DNA from: Planctobacterium marinum
GTDB taxonomy: Bacteria; Pseudomonadota; Gammaproteobacteria; Enterobacterales; Alteromonadaceae
Assembly: GCF_020687805.1 (NCBI RefSeq)
Contig: NZ_JAJEWQ010000008.1
Coordinates: 69,262-133,261 of the forward strand
DNA: 64,000 bases
Reading direction: 5' to 3'
Shown: positions 53,107 through 62,506 of the stretch, in pieces
Layout: the number at the start of each line of letters is the position of its first letter
How positions within the stretch are numbered: the stretch's first letter is position 1
Program-made: the position numbers and the translations under genes
The notes under the pieces: model-generated
Seen by the model: the letters and a program-made list of their open reading frames with translations, nothing else
Told to the model about the DNA's origin: nothing
Databases searched by the model: none

Positions 53107-55131
53107 ATGATGAGACATAGTTTGGCGTTGTGGGTTTCGTTATCTTTGCTAAGTGCTTGTGGCGGCAGTGATCCGGTGGCCACGCCAGAACCTGAACCCC
53201 CTGTCCCGACCGTGCCCGAGATTAACAGTGCTCAGGCAATCCCGGGAAAATTGGTACAATCGAGTGCTGCTTCATTTGAACGCTACCTTAAAAATGGGAT
53301 TTACAGCCGTTCTGCCGGCAACGGCGTAGACTCCACAGATAATCCTCCCCCTGTACCGACTCTGGAGTTTGGTGAAGGGTCCGGTGACAGAAGTTTTTCA
53401 CAGACGAATACCGCGGAAGCGGGAGTCGATGAAGCGGATCGCATTGAATACAATGGGGATTTTCTGTTTATCGCCACTCAGCCTGTCTGGAACGGCACCC
53501 AAATGTCTTCACCTGGTGTCAGGGTAATGCAGCGCAATGCAGATTTTAGTATGAGCCAGGTAAATGACATTGCCGTGGAATCGGACAATGCCAATATCAA
53601 TGGTATGTATCTGTACCAGGACAATTTGTCAGTGGTATCCAGTGGCTATCCTTTTATGACGTTGATGGACATTGCCACTACCAGTTTGTTTGCGCCACAC
53701 GGCGGCTGGCGCAACAGCGTCGAAGTTAACTTTTTTGATGTTAGCACCCCGGCAGAAGCCAGCGAAATCAATGAGATATCCGTGGATGGTTGGCTGGTGG
53801 CCAGTCGCAGAATAGGCCAATATGTTTATCTGGTTACCGCTTACAATCCCTATGTGGAGCTGCCGCACCCCTATCCGGAAGATGATGCCCAGCGCATTGC
53901 CAATTACCAATACCTGCAATCCGTGGCGATGACGGATCTCATGCCAGACATCAGAGTTAACGGAGTGGCCAGCGAAATGAACGCCCCTGAGGACTGCTAC
54001 ATTCCTGAGCAGGCCACAGAAGCAGATGGCTACGCTAACCTGATTACGGTAACCCGCATCAACGTTAATCAGAGTCAGGATGTGCAGTCTATCTGTATGA
54101 GTACCTATGCAGATATCAGCTATATGTCTACCGAAAGTCTGTATCTCGCGGCACACCTTGATGATGGCATGGCGCTGCATAAAATTGATGTGGCTGAGCA
54201 ATTTAGTTACGCCGCATCCGGTGAAGTTTCCGGCTATTTATGGGGACGAGATGGTACACCGCAATTGCGTATGAGTGAGGCGGACGGTTACTTTCGCATT
54301 GTTACCAGTCAGTGGACTGACGAAGGGCCCGTGCATCAACTCAGTGTCTTGCAACAAGATGCAGATGCGTTGCAATTAGTGGCGCAATTACCCAATGATG
54401 AGCAACCGGAAGCCATAGGCAAACCCAACGAAGATATTTATGCAGTCAGGTTTATTCAGGACAGGGCTTATATTGTAACGTTTGAGCGTATCGACCCGCT
54501 CTATGTCATTGATTTATCGTCACCTACTGCTCCTTTTGTGGCGGGTGCCCTGGAAGTCCCCGGATTTTCCTCTTATTTACACCCATTGGATAATGGCTAT
54601 TTGCTAGGTGTTGGACAGGACGTTGAAGAAATGGATCTTCCCGGCACAGGTGAAACTCCCAGAACAATCCCGGTAACCACTGGTGTTAAAGTTAGTCTGT
54701 TTGATGTCAGTGATCCGGCGAATCCAACGGAGTTGTCCAGTGTGTCATTTGAGGATACCTACACCCCGGTGGAATATGATTACAAAGCACTATCTGTGCT
54801 GCAAACCGGCAGTCAGTATCAGTTTGCGATGCCACTGGAAGCCTGGCTGGAGACCGAAGTGGAGGGTGATACGGGGAGTGGAGACGAAGCAGAAACCACT
54901 ACCATCTGGATGCCGCACAATAGCCTGCTCATGCTGGATGTAAATGCGAATAGTGGCGCCGGCGACATGCAGGTGGTTAATCGCATGACGGTGGAAAATG
55001 ACCCCGAAGCCTATGTCTGGAGTGGCGAAGATCGCAGCGTGATCCACGGAGAAAACGTTTTCTACGTGCATGGTAACCAGGTATGGCACAGTCTCTGGGC
55101 TGATTCGGCTGAAGTGACAGGTCCCTATTAA
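53107..55131 (+). CDS. Secreted beta-propeller lipoprotein (Beta_propel family)
   Basis: 674 residues. The N-terminal signal has a lipobox (LSACGGS), followed by a proline-rich spacer and QTNTAEAGVDEADRIEYNGDFLFIA, the hallmark GVDEAD block of the secreted beta-propeller domain family. The rest is a series of WD-like beta units. Family members are extracytoplasmic and of unknown function. A GGGAG sits about 8 bases before the ATG. The gene is single, with the divergent MipA operon upstream. Confidence 0.83.
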   Translation: MMRHSLALWVSLSLLSACGGSDPVATPEPEPPVPTVPEINSAQAIPGKLVQSSAASFERYLKNGIYSRSAGNGVDSTDNPPPVPTLEFGEGSGDRSFSQTNTAEAGVDEADRIEYNGDFLFIATQPVWNGTQMSSPGVRVMQRNADFSMSQVNDIAVESDNANINGMYLYQDNLSVVSSGYPFMTLMDIATTSLFAPHGGWRNSVEVNFFDVSTPAEASEINEISVDGWLVASRRIGQYVYLVTAYNPYVELPHPYPEDDAQRIANYQYLQSVAMTDLMPDIRVNGVASEMNAPEDCYIPEQATEADGYANLITVTRINVNQSQDVQSICMSTYADISYMSTESLYLAAHLDDGMALHKIDVAEQFSYAASGEVSGYLWGRDGTPQLRMSEADGYFRIVTSQWTDEGPVHQLSVLQQDADALQLVAQLPNDEQPEAIGKPNEDIYAVRFIQDRAYIVTFERIDPLYVIDLSSPTAPFVAGALEVPGFSSYLHPLDNGYLLGVGQDVEEMDLPGTGETPRTIPVTTGVKVSLFDVSDPANPTELSSVSFEDTYTPVEYDYKALSVLQTGSQYQFAMPLEAWLETEVEGDTGSGDEAETTTIWMPHNSLLMLDVNANSGAGDMQVVNRMTVENDPEAYVWSGEDRSVIHGENVFYVHGNQVWHSLWADSAEVTGPY

Positions 55132-55390
55132 CCTTTTGTCAAAATGTGGTTATGATTGCACCGTTATGTTCTTGTAACATAACTATATAATAATGCTTGA
55201 TTACCTAGGGTATAGACGACACACGGAAGTGATGTCTTTAGTGCGCCAGGCCGGTGTTGCTCAATTCATCGAAAAAAACGAATAGTTTCATTCATTTTAA
55301 TCACTTTAAAACCCACAGCTTAGTCTCCAAACTACTATACTCAAGTGCGAAAGTTGGTTTCTCACGTTGAAACAGTATTTTGGAGAATAC

Positions 55391-57031
55391 ATGAAAGCAT
55401 CTGACTTGTTTGTGAAAGCCCTTGAAGCCGAGGGCGTGGAATATATCTTTGGGATTCCAGGAGAAGAAAACCTGGATTTGCTGGAATCGCTGCGTGACTC
55501 ATCAATCAAACTGATCCTGACCCGACACGAACAAGGGGCTGGTTTTATGGCGGCTACCTACGGTCGCTTAACCGGAAAAGTGGGTGTCTGTTTATCAACC
55601 CTGGGGCCTGGCGCCACTAACCTGGTGACTCCCGCCGCTTACGCGCAACTGGGTGCGATGCCGATGCTGGTGATCACCGGGCAAAAGCCGATAAAAACCA
55701 GCAAACAAGGGCGCTTTCAGGTAATAGACGTAGTGGACATGATGCGCCCCATTACCAAATATACCACTCAGGTGGTGAGTGGCGACCGGATTCCATCGGT
55801 AGTGCGCGAAGCTTTCCGTCTGGCTCACGAAGAACGTCCCGGAGCCGTGCATATTGAATTGCCGGAAGATATTGCTGCAGAAATCACCCTGCAACCCTTG
55901 ATCAGTGCCAGTGTGGCCCGTCGGCCTATCGCTGAATACAAGGCCATCAATCGTGCCGTTGAGATGATTGAAGCGGCCAAATCTCCGGTGTTACTGATTG
56001 GTGCGGGAGCTAATCGTAAACTCACCAGTAAGATGCTCACCGAGTTCGTGGACAAAACCGGTATTCCCTATATCACCACACAAATGGGTAAAGGTGTTTT
56101 GGATGAACATGGTCCTCTGTTTTTGGGTAACACCGCGTTATCTGACGGTGACTTTGTGCACAGAGCTATTAATGCCGCTGATCTGATCATCAATGTGGGC
56201 CACGATGTCGTGGAGAAACCACCGTTTTTTATGAAGCCGGGCGGCAGTAAGGTGATCCATGTTAACTTTGCCGGTGCGTCGGTAGACCCTGTGTACTTCC
56301 CGCAACTGGAAGTCACCGGCGATATAGCCAACAGCATCTGGCAGATCAAAGAACAGATCAACAAACAGGACTCCTGGGATTTCAGCTTTTTCCGCAAGGT
56401 ACACAACGCCTATGTGGCGCACCGCAGTGAATCGGAAAATGACGACCGTTTCCCGATTTTACCAGAGCGTTTTGTGCGGGATGTGCGTGAAGCCATGCCC
56501 AAAAATGGCATAGTGACGCTGGATAACGGGGTGTACAAAATCTGGTTTGCCCGCAATTATCCGGCGGCCTTTCCCAATACCCTGTTGTTAGATAATGCGT
56601 TGGCCACCATGGGAGCCGGTTTACCTTCCGCGATGGCGGCAAAAATGGTGCATCCGGACAGACCGGTGATCACCGTGTGTGGTGACGGCGGCTTTATGAT
56701 GAACTCGCAGGAACTGGAAACGGCGGTGCGACTGAACCTGCATATCGTGGTGCTGATCCTGCGGGATGACGCCTACGGCATGATCAAATGGAAGCAGGCC
56801 CATATGGAATTTGAAAATTTTGGTCTGGATTACGGCAACCCGGATTTTGTGAAATACGTGGAGAGCTATGGTGGTAAGGGCTGGCGCGTGGAATCAGCGG
56901 CAGAGTTGTTGCCGCAACTGAAACACTGTCTGGAAGAGCCGGCCGTGCATTTAATTGATGTACCGGTTGATTACAGCCTGAATGACCAGACGTTAAATAA
57001 AACCATCAAAGAACTGAGCAGCAAAATTTAA
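55391..57031 (+). CDS. Acetolactate synthase-like thiamine-diphosphate enzyme
   Basis: 546 residues with the three domains of ThDP enzymes. The N-terminal catalytic glutamate lies in LTRHEQGAGFMAATYGRLTG, and STLGPGATNLVTPAAYAQLGAMPMLVITGQ is typical of acetolactate synthase. The ThDP/Mg motif is GDGGFMMNSQELETAVRLN. It resembles catabolic (AlsS-like) rather than FAD-type IlvB enzymes. The ATG at 55391 has GGAG before it. The aldehyde dehydrogenase gene follows after 9 bases, so the two products may work in one pathway. No acetolactate decarboxylase is nearby. Confidence 0.87.
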   Translation: MKASDLFVKALEAEGVEYIFGIPGEENLDLLESLRDSSIKLILTRHEQGAGFMAATYGRLTGKVGVCLSTLGPGATNLVTPAAYAQLGAMPMLVITGQKPIKTSKQGRFQVIDVVDMMRPITKYTTQVVSGDRIPSVVREAFRLAHEERPGAVHIELPEDIAAEITLQPLISASVARRPIAEYKAINRAVEMIEAAKSPVLLIGAGANRKLTSKMLTEFVDKTGIPYITTQMGKGVLDEHGPLFLGNTALSDGDFVHRAINAADLIINVGHDVVEKPPFFMKPGGSKVIHVNFAGASVDPVYFPQLEVTGDIANSIWQIKEQINKQDSWDFSFFRKVHNAYVAHRSESENDDRFPILPERFVRDVREAMPKNGIVTLDNGVYKIWFARNYPAAFPNTLLLDNALATMGAGLPSAMAAKMVHPDRPVITVCGDGGFMMNSQELETAVRLNLHIVVLILRDDAYGMIKWKQAHMEFENFGLDYGNPDFVKYVESYGGKGWRVESAAELLPQLKHCLEEPAVHLIDVPVDYSLNDQTLNKTIKELSSKI

Positions 57032-57040
57032 GGAGGTTTC

Positions 57041-58480
57041 ATGAGTCAGGCATTAGCAGAGCACTACCCCTATTATCTTGCCAACAAGGCCGTTTACGCC
57101 AATAAAGACCTGGTGGTGACTAACAAATACACCGGTGAGGCCGCCACACACGTGGCCATGGCCGATGCCAGTGTTATCGACAAGGCCATTGCCGCCGCTG
57201 ACGCCAGTCAAAAAGCACTGCGCAAAATGACGCCTTATGAGCGTCAGGACATACTGAACCATTGTGTTAAACGCTTCCAGGAGCGCTTTGAAGAATTGGC
57301 TTATGCACTTTGTATCGAAGCCGGTAAGCCCATCAAAGACGCCAGAGGCGAAGTTACCCGTTTGATAGACACCTTCCGCATCGCAGCCGAAGAAGCGGTG
57401 CGCATGGAAGGACATGTAATGAATCTGGAGATTACCCCCAGAGCGAAAGGCTATCAGGGCATGTATAAACCTGTGCCTATTGGCCCCTGTTCCTTTATTT
57501 CGCCCTTTAACTTTCCGTTAAACCTGACTGCCCACAAGGTGGCACCGGCAATCGCGGTGGGTTGTCCGTTTGTGTTAAAGCCAGCCAGCCGCACGCCAAT
57601 CGGGGCCATTATCATTGGCGAAATTCTGGCAGAAACGGATTTACCTGAAGGCGCGTTTTCGATTTTACCCTGCAGTCGTGATGGTGCAGACCTGTTTACT
57701 ACCGATGATCGCTTTAAGTTGCTCAGCTTTACCGGTTCTCCCGGTGTGGGTTGGGATTTAAAAGCGAAATCCGGTAAAAAACCCGTGGTACTGGAGCTGG
57801 GCGGTAATGCCGCTTGTGTGGTGGATGAAGATACCGACCTGGATGACGCCATTGAGCGCATTATCTTTGGCGCCTATTATCAGTCTGGCCAGAGTTGCAT
57901 CAGTGTACAGCGGGTGATTGTGCACAGCTCCTTATATGAGGAATTCAAAACCCGTTATGTAGAAAAGGTGCGTAACCTGGTGCATGGTGATCCCCTCAAC
58001 GAGGACACCTTTATCGGCCCCATGATTTCTGAATCAGAAGCCAAACGCCTTGAAGGCTGGATCAATGAAGCCCGCGAGGACGGAGCCAAAGTGTTGTGCG
58101 GTGGTAGTCGCGATGGTGCTATGTTGCAGGCTACTGTTATCGAGGGGGCTCCTTCAGATAGCAATATCAATGCAGAAGAAGCCTTTGGTCCTGTGTCTAT
58201 CATCAGCTCGTTTGATGATTTTGACGCTGCACTGGAAGAAGTGAACAACAGTCAGTTTGGCTTGCAGGCCGGAATTTTCACTCGCGACCTGTACAAAGCT
58301 CATAAAGCCTGGGACACCCTGGATGTGGGCGGCGTAGTGATCGGAGACGTGCCCAGTTGGCGGGTAGACAACATGCCTTATGGCGGTGTGAAAGAATCCG
58401 GACTGGGTCGCGAAGGCGTAAAATTTGCCATGGAAGACATGACCGAGTTACGCCTGATGGTGATCAGAACCCCCCAGTAA
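57041..58480 (+). CDS. NAD(P)-dependent aldehyde dehydrogenase
   Basis: 479 residues, a standard ALDH. GPCSFISPFNFPLNLTAHKVAPA is the cofactor-binding region, FTGSPGVGWDLKAKSG follows, the catalytic glutamate lies in VVLELGGNAACV and the catalytic cysteine in QSGQSCISVQR. It ends GRGVKFAMEDMTE-like (GREGVKFAMEDMTE). A perfect AAGGAGG precedes the ATG. It is transcribed with the ThDP enzyme gene; the substrate is unknown, and similarity to GapN- or lactaldehyde-type enzymes cannot be resolved by eye. Confidence 0.9.
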   Translation: MSQALAEHYPYYLANKAVYANKDLVVTNKYTGEAATHVAMADASVIDKAIAAADASQKALRKMTPYERQDILNHCVKRFQERFEELAYALCIEAGKPIKDARGEVTRLIDTFRIAAEEAVRMEGHVMNLEITPRAKGYQGMYKPVPIGPCSFISPFNFPLNLTAHKVAPAIAVGCPFVLKPASRTPIGAIIIGEILAETDLPEGAFSILPCSRDGADLFTTDDRFKLLSFTGSPGVGWDLKAKSGKKPVVLELGGNAACVVDEDTDLDDAIERIIFGAYYQSGQSCISVQRVIVHSSLYEEFKTRYVEKVRNLVHGDPLNEDTFIGPMISESEAKRLEGWINEAREDGAKVLCGGSRDGAMLQATVIEGAPSDSNINAEEAFGPVSIISSFDDFDAALEEVNNSQFGLQAGIFTRDLYKAHKAWDTLDVGGVVIGDVPSWRVDNMPYGGVKESGLGREGVKFAMEDMTELRLMVIRTPQ

Positions 58481-58487
58481 GTCTTAA

Positions 58488-58514
58488 CGTTCAAGGGGGC
58501 AGCGTTCAAGGGGG
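58488..58514. repeat. Tandem 12-bp repeat after the aldehyde dehydrogenase gene
   Basis: CGTTCAAGGGGG occurs twice, at 58488-58499 and 58503-58514, separated by CAG (a 15-base period). It lies between the ALDH stop and the first hairpin repeat. Confidence 0.8.
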
Positions 58515-58519
58515 AGAGT

Positions 58520-58564
58520 CGTTGAAAACAGTTGGCATACGATGGCTAACTGTTTTTAGCGAAT
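58520..58564. repeat. Hairpin repeat copy 1, left of parDE
   Basis: A 45-base element beginning CGTTGAAAACAGTTGG and ending AACTGTTTTTAGCGAAT. Its ends pair over about 14 bases (12 matches). It is 37/45 identical to the copy at 59221-59265, in the same orientation, with most differences in the loop. Confidence 0.8.
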
Positions 58565-58575
58565 CTGGCCTATGC

Positions 58576-58875
58576 TTATCCAAAGCGAATAGGATTAACA
58601 TCCATATTCTTATGCAAAATACGAATAATCAGGATTTCCTGGCTATCCGTTTGTTGGTAAAAAATTACGTGACCACCTTGGGGAAACTTTCTATAGCCAT
58701 CTCTTATCTCGTCACAGCGCCTACCGAGGACAGGGTTTTCCGACAACATCCAAAAGGATTCATCGAACTGTTTTAAATACAGGTTACGCTGCTCTTTGCC
58801 CCATTTTCGCTGTGTAAACAAAGCGATATCTTTTAAATCGGCTTTAGCGCTCACCGTTAATTTAAAAGGCTTCAC
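58576..58875 (-). CDS. parE: ParE/RelE-superfamily toxin
   Basis: 99 residues with the ParE fold: KLTVSAKADLKDIALFTQRKWGKEQRNLYLKQF, a central NPVLGRRCDEIRDGYRKFPQGGHVIFYQ and the final IIRILHKNMDV. ParE toxins act on DNA gyrase. Overlaps the antitoxin gene by 4 bases (ATGA), antitoxin first, as in parDE. The family member could act otherwise, so the target is inferred. Confidence 0.9.
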   Translation of the reverse strand: MKPFKLTVSAKADLKDIALFTQRKWGKEQRNLYLKQFDESFWMLSENPVLGRRCDEIRDGYRKFPQGGHVIFYQQTDSQEILIIRILHKNMDVNPIRFG

Positions 58876-59114
58876 TCTTTTAACTCACCGTCTAATTCTG
58901 TTATCAAATCATCAAGGTCGTAATCACTTACACCGCTTTCCTCACCAGCTACAAGTAATTGCCGTAGAGTGTTTAATTTGGTTTCCTGTGTCTCGAGTAA
59001 GCGAAGAGCCGAGCGAATGACCTCACTCGCTGAGCCATATCGACCACTTTGAATTTGATTAGCAATAAAACTATCAAAATGGTCACCAAGAGTGATGCTG
59101 GTATTTTTAGCCAT
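58872..59114 (-). CDS. parD: ParD-family antitoxin
   Basis: 80 residues: N-terminal ribbon-helix-helix (NTSITLGDHFDSFIANQIQSGRYGSASEVIRSALRLLE, with the GRYGSASEVIR hallmark) and an acidic C-terminal tail that would wrap the toxin. It neutralises the ParE toxin and represses its own operon. A near-palindrome at 59138-59154 lies just upstream. Confidence 0.92.
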   Translation of the reverse strand: MAKNTSITLGDHFDSFIANQIQSGRYGSASEVIRSALRLLETQETKLNTLRQLLVAGEESGVSDYDLDDLITELDGELKE

Positions 59115-59137
59115 AAAGATTCCCCAAGTACCAATAT

Positions 59138-59154
59138 ATACCTAATTATGGTAT
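59138..59154. promoter_or_regulatory. Candidate ParD operator
   Basis: ATACC-TAATTAT-GGTAT, a 17-bp element that matches its reverse complement at 15 positions, 24 bases upstream of the parD start. A position like this suits autorepression by a ribbon-helix-helix antitoxin. Confidence 0.5.
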
Positions 59155-59220
59155 CGCTGCAGGGTAAGTCAAGAGCCGACGCCAACCGCATGAATTCAAT
59201 GTTGTTGAAGTGTTTAGAGC

Positions 59221-59265
59221 CGTTGAAAACGGTTGGTACATTCTGGATAACTGTTTTCAGCGAAT
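59221..59265. repeat. Hairpin repeat copy 2, right of parDE
   Basis: A 45-base element beginning CGTTGAAAACGGTTGG and ending AACTGTTTTCAGCGAAT, in the same orientation as copy 1 at 58520-58564. Its ends pair over about 14 bases (12 matches). The two copies bracket the toxin-antitoxin genes. Confidence 0.8.
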
Positions 59266-59371
59266 TGTTGGGGTGGGGCAAAAGAGATTACGTAGGCCCC
59301 CAGACTAACTTGAAAAATTTAACATGGATGTCCCGATAAAAGCTCACCGATAAAAGCTCATGCAAAAAGCA

Positions 59372-60610
59372 TTAGTTTTTACCAAATCTTCTTCTAACGA
59401 AATACACTACGATTAACGCAATCCAGATACCCAGTCCGATAATAAAAGGCATCTGGGCACTGGCGATGGCTCTGTCAGTCATAATGAAGTCCGGCTTGCC
59501 GGTTTGCCATAAAGTCCACTCATATCCCAGTTCTGATGCTAAAACGCTATGGCCGGTTACCAGGGCGATAAAGGCATCACCGGTAACCGGATTAATGCGT
59601 AAGCTGCTATTAATGGCGGGATCATTACTGCCATCGTGACCATAAACATATCCACCTTCTCCCACCGGCACATAATGCATGGCGCCTGGTCCCCAGATAG
59701 ATTCGCCAAACACAAATCCCATAGGCTGTTGTAAGGCACTGGTTAGTTGCTCGTTCGATTGCAGTTGTTTCACCATGGCAGCAAGATCGTAAACTGAAGC
59801 ATTGAGCGCGGTAGCTGCAGAAGAGGCGTATTTAAATACCTCAACAGGCTGACCATGGTTATCGTATGAGCCTGAATTGTTGTCTTGCTCTGCAAGGTAA
59901 CCATAACCGCTGTTGTTCATACCGGCCGGGAGAAGGATATTGGCCGACACCCATTGTTCAAAAGGTTGTCCGGTTATGTCTTCAACCAATAATTCTAAGA
60001 TCAGATAGCCTCCCCCAGAATAAGCGAACGTATCGCCGGGGGGCATACCTACCTGGATCACTTTTTTGCCATTTGAGGCTCTGGGATTGTTCAGGCTTGC
60101 AACAACATCGGGTAGGGCCTCATCTGCACGGTAGTCACCAAAGCCAAGACCGTCGGTTAATCCGCCAGTATGGCTGAGTAGCATGGCGATGGTGACCTTG
60201 TCATTGTTAAATTCACTTGCAGGCAACTGCCAGCTTTTCAGGTGTTGATGTACCGGATCTGACAGGGAAAAAGCCCCTTGTGTCGCCAGTTTGTGTACCG
60301 CCAATGCTGCAAAGAATTTGCTCATGGACGCCACCGGAAAAACGGTATCGCCGTTAATTTCTGAACCGTCGGTTTGATGTGCCTGCGCTGTCTGAAAATA
60401 CTGAAAGTCAATTTTCCCGTTTTTAAGCAACAGTACTGCGCCATTGCCTTTTAGCTGATTTTTCAGGGTGTTGCTGACATATGTCTGAAATTCAGGTTGA
60501 TTGTGCGCAACTGGTTGCAGCCAGGCACCATCAAAGGCGGCCAGGAATACCCAGGCTCCCCACAACAATGGTGGCAGCAGGATCGCAATAATTTTTGTGA
60601 AAATCTTCAT
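59372..60610 (-). CDS. Serine hydrolase of the beta-lactamase/class C family, membrane-anchored
   Basis: 412 residues. N-terminal signal or anchor (IIAILLPPLLWGAWVFLAAF), SxxK motif S95-M-S-K98 in VASMSKFFAAL, YSG in FAYSGGGYLI, and a GHDGSN third motif; a C-terminal transmembrane helix (MPFIIGLGIWIALIVVYFV) followed by RRRFGK. It would face the periplasm. The gene is divergent from a LytS/LytTR pair. Function unknown; unlikely to be a true resistance enzyme from context. Confidence 0.86.
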   Translation of the reverse strand: MKIFTKIIAILLPPLLWGAWVFLAAFDGAWLQPVAHNQPEFQTYVSNTLKNQLKGNGAVLLLKNGKIDFQYFQTAQAHQTDGSEINGDTVFPVASMSKFFAALAVHKLATQGAFSLSDPVHQHLKSWQLPASEFNNDKVTIAMLLSHTGGLTDGLGFGDYRADEALPDVVASLNNPRASNGKKVIQVGMPPGDTFAYSGGGYLILELLVEDITGQPFEQWVSANILLPAGMNNSGYGYLAEQDNNSGSYDNHGQPVEVFKYASSAATALNASVYDLAAMVKQLQSNEQLTSALQQPMGFVFGESIWGPGAMHYVPVGEGGYVYGHDGSNDPAINSSLRINPVTGDAFIALVTGHSVLASELGYEWTLWQTGKPDFIMTDRAIASAQMPFIIGLGIWIALIVVYFVRRRFGKN

Positions 60611-60781
60611 TGTTTAATGACCTCGTCTGAGAAAAAACCGTTTCATTCAGGCAAATTAGCCGAATCCGTGGATGATCCGGAGGGTTAATTCATGAACTGC
60701 TCACAGAGTGCACGAACTGCTCTGTAAAGTAGGCCGCAAATTGCTATTATCTGGCTATCAGGAATTTTCAGGAAATCTTCA

Positions 60782-62503
60782 GTGAGCCGACGGGCCGGGA
60801 TAATAGGGTGTTTGCTATGGTGCTTTGTCAGCACTATGGCCTTTGCTGAAAATATAATCGCACCCAGCGAAATTCAGTATTTGCCAGCCAGCAAGTTGAT
60901 TGACGGGCAAGCCCCTTCTACAGGCTGGACAACAGTGGAATTTGGCCAACGAATTCCCATTAGTGAACCCCGGTACCTGCTGCGCCTTAAATATCAGATT
61001 GATATGCCTTTTGAGCAACCCGCAGGGCTGTTTGTTAGTTTGTTGGGCGCGTATGAAGTGAGTTGGGATGGCGCTATCGTGGGGCAAAATGGTCAGCCTG
61101 CGCTTGATAACCGGGCCGAAATACCGGGGCACATCGATTATTTGCTGTTTCTGCCTCCCGAGTATGTCAGCGTGGGAGAGCATCGGATAGAACTTCGGGT
61201 TTCTTCTGCAAGATTATCGAGTCCGGATGAAGGGTCCTTTCTGTGGTCATTTCTCGGTGATTATGATTTTTTACTGACGATTGGTGTGAAACGCGCTATT
61301 ACACCGCTGGTGATGTCAGGCGCTACTTTACTGATAGCTGTGTATTTATTTTATTCTTTCTTTTTCAACAAGGCGGCTCCGATTTATCTGCTTTACAGCG
61401 GGCTATTTTCCCTCAGTTTGTTCGCATTAATGCTGGTGGAATCCTGGCGCGGTTTGGTGGGCTATCTGTACCACTGGCATGAGTATCGATTGTGGTTGGT
61501 GAACGGCTTGAGTTTTATCGCTGCTCTGAGTCTGCTGCTTTACACTCAGCACTTTTTAAACTTGTCGGCGACTTACAGACACCGAATAACGGCCTTGTTT
61601 GCTGTGGTCAGCGGTCTGGTATTGCTGCTAAGTAACAGTTTTGATGTGCAAAGTCTGGTGTTGATCCTCACAGGCTCAGTGTTGTCTGTTGTTACTGCGG
61701 CTATCGCGGTTTACCGGCGAAAACCCTATGCCAGATTGCTGTTGGTGTGTCTGGGGCTTTTTTTACTACCGGTATCTTTGGGGTTGCTGGATTTTACTGA
61801 TCGTTATTTTTTTGTCTCTTCCTTTGTGTTGCTTTTGTTTATTCTGGTGATCCAGGCACAGCAACTTAAACAGCACCAGCACAGATTGGCAGAGAGTCAG
61901 CTATCGCAGGCGCGGTTAGAGCTGGAGCTGGTAAAGCGCAATATTCAGCCGCATTTTATTCTGAACACCCTGACCGCTATTGAAGAATGGATAGAGCAAT
62001 CCCCCAAAACAGCTACTGAGTTTATTCAGGCGCTGGCCAATGAATTCCGAATGATCTCAAAGGTGTCGGCACAACCACTGATAACGGTTCATGAAGAGAT
62101 TAGCATTTGTGAAAATCATATGCGCATTATGGGATTCCGAAATGATAGTCGGTTTAGTTTGGACGCTGAGCTGGTGGACGGACGTGTTCTGATCCCACCT
62201 GGGGTATTGTTAACCATGGTAGAAAATGCCATTTCTCACAATCCGTCCGGCAGAGAGGAGGTGATGTTTTCACTGCGTCAGAGCATACAGGACAATCGGG
62301 TAGCATTGATTTTTCAGTCACCACTTAACCGTCACTGCCATGAATCTGCAGCGACGGCGATGCGAACCGGCACCGGCACCAAATACATTCATGCCCGGAT
62401 GCGGGAAGCATTTGCAGATGATTGGCATTATGCGGTGTCGGAATCAGGCGGCCTCTGTCTCACCAGGTTGTGCTATCCGCTGAGTTGCGAAAAAGGGGAA
62501 TAG
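60782..62503 (+). CDS. LytS-type sensor histidine kinase with 7TM sensor
   Basis: 573 residues: signal peptide, an extracytoplasmic beta-rich domain to about 175 (jellyroll-like, as in 7TMR-DISM proteins), seven hydrophobic helices (about 180-370), a coiled coil, then the His_kinase block NIQPHFILNTLTAIEEWIEQ and a HATPase-like end with TMVENAISHNPSG. Start is a GTG at 60782 with AGGAAA six bases before. Partner of the LytTR regulator that follows after 3 bases. The ligand is unknown. Confidence 0.86.
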   Translation: MSRRAGIIGCLLWCFVSTMAFAENIIAPSEIQYLPASKLIDGQAPSTGWTTVEFGQRIPISEPRYLLRLKYQIDMPFEQPAGLFVSLLGAYEVSWDGAIVGQNGQPALDNRAEIPGHIDYLLFLPPEYVSVGEHRIELRVSSARLSSPDEGSFLWSFLGDYDFLLTIGVKRAITPLVMSGATLLIAVYLFYSFFFNKAAPIYLLYSGLFSLSLFALMLVESWRGLVGYLYHWHEYRLWLVNGLSFIAALSLLLYTQHFLNLSATYRHRITALFAVVSGLVLLLSNSFDVQSLVLILTGSVLSVVTAAIAVYRRKPYARLLLVCLGLFLLPVSLGLLDFTDRYFFVSSFVLLLFILVIQAQQLKQHQHRLAESQLSQARLELELVKRNIQPHFILNTLTAIEEWIEQSPKTATEFIQALANEFRMISKVSAQPLITVHEEISICENHMRIMGFRNDSRFSLDAELVDGRVLIPPGVLLTMVENAISHNPSGREEVMFSLRQSIQDNRVALIFQSPLNRHCHESAATAMRTGTGTKYIHARMREAFADDWHYAVSESGGLCLTRLCYPLSCEKGE

Positions 62504-62506
62504 GTC

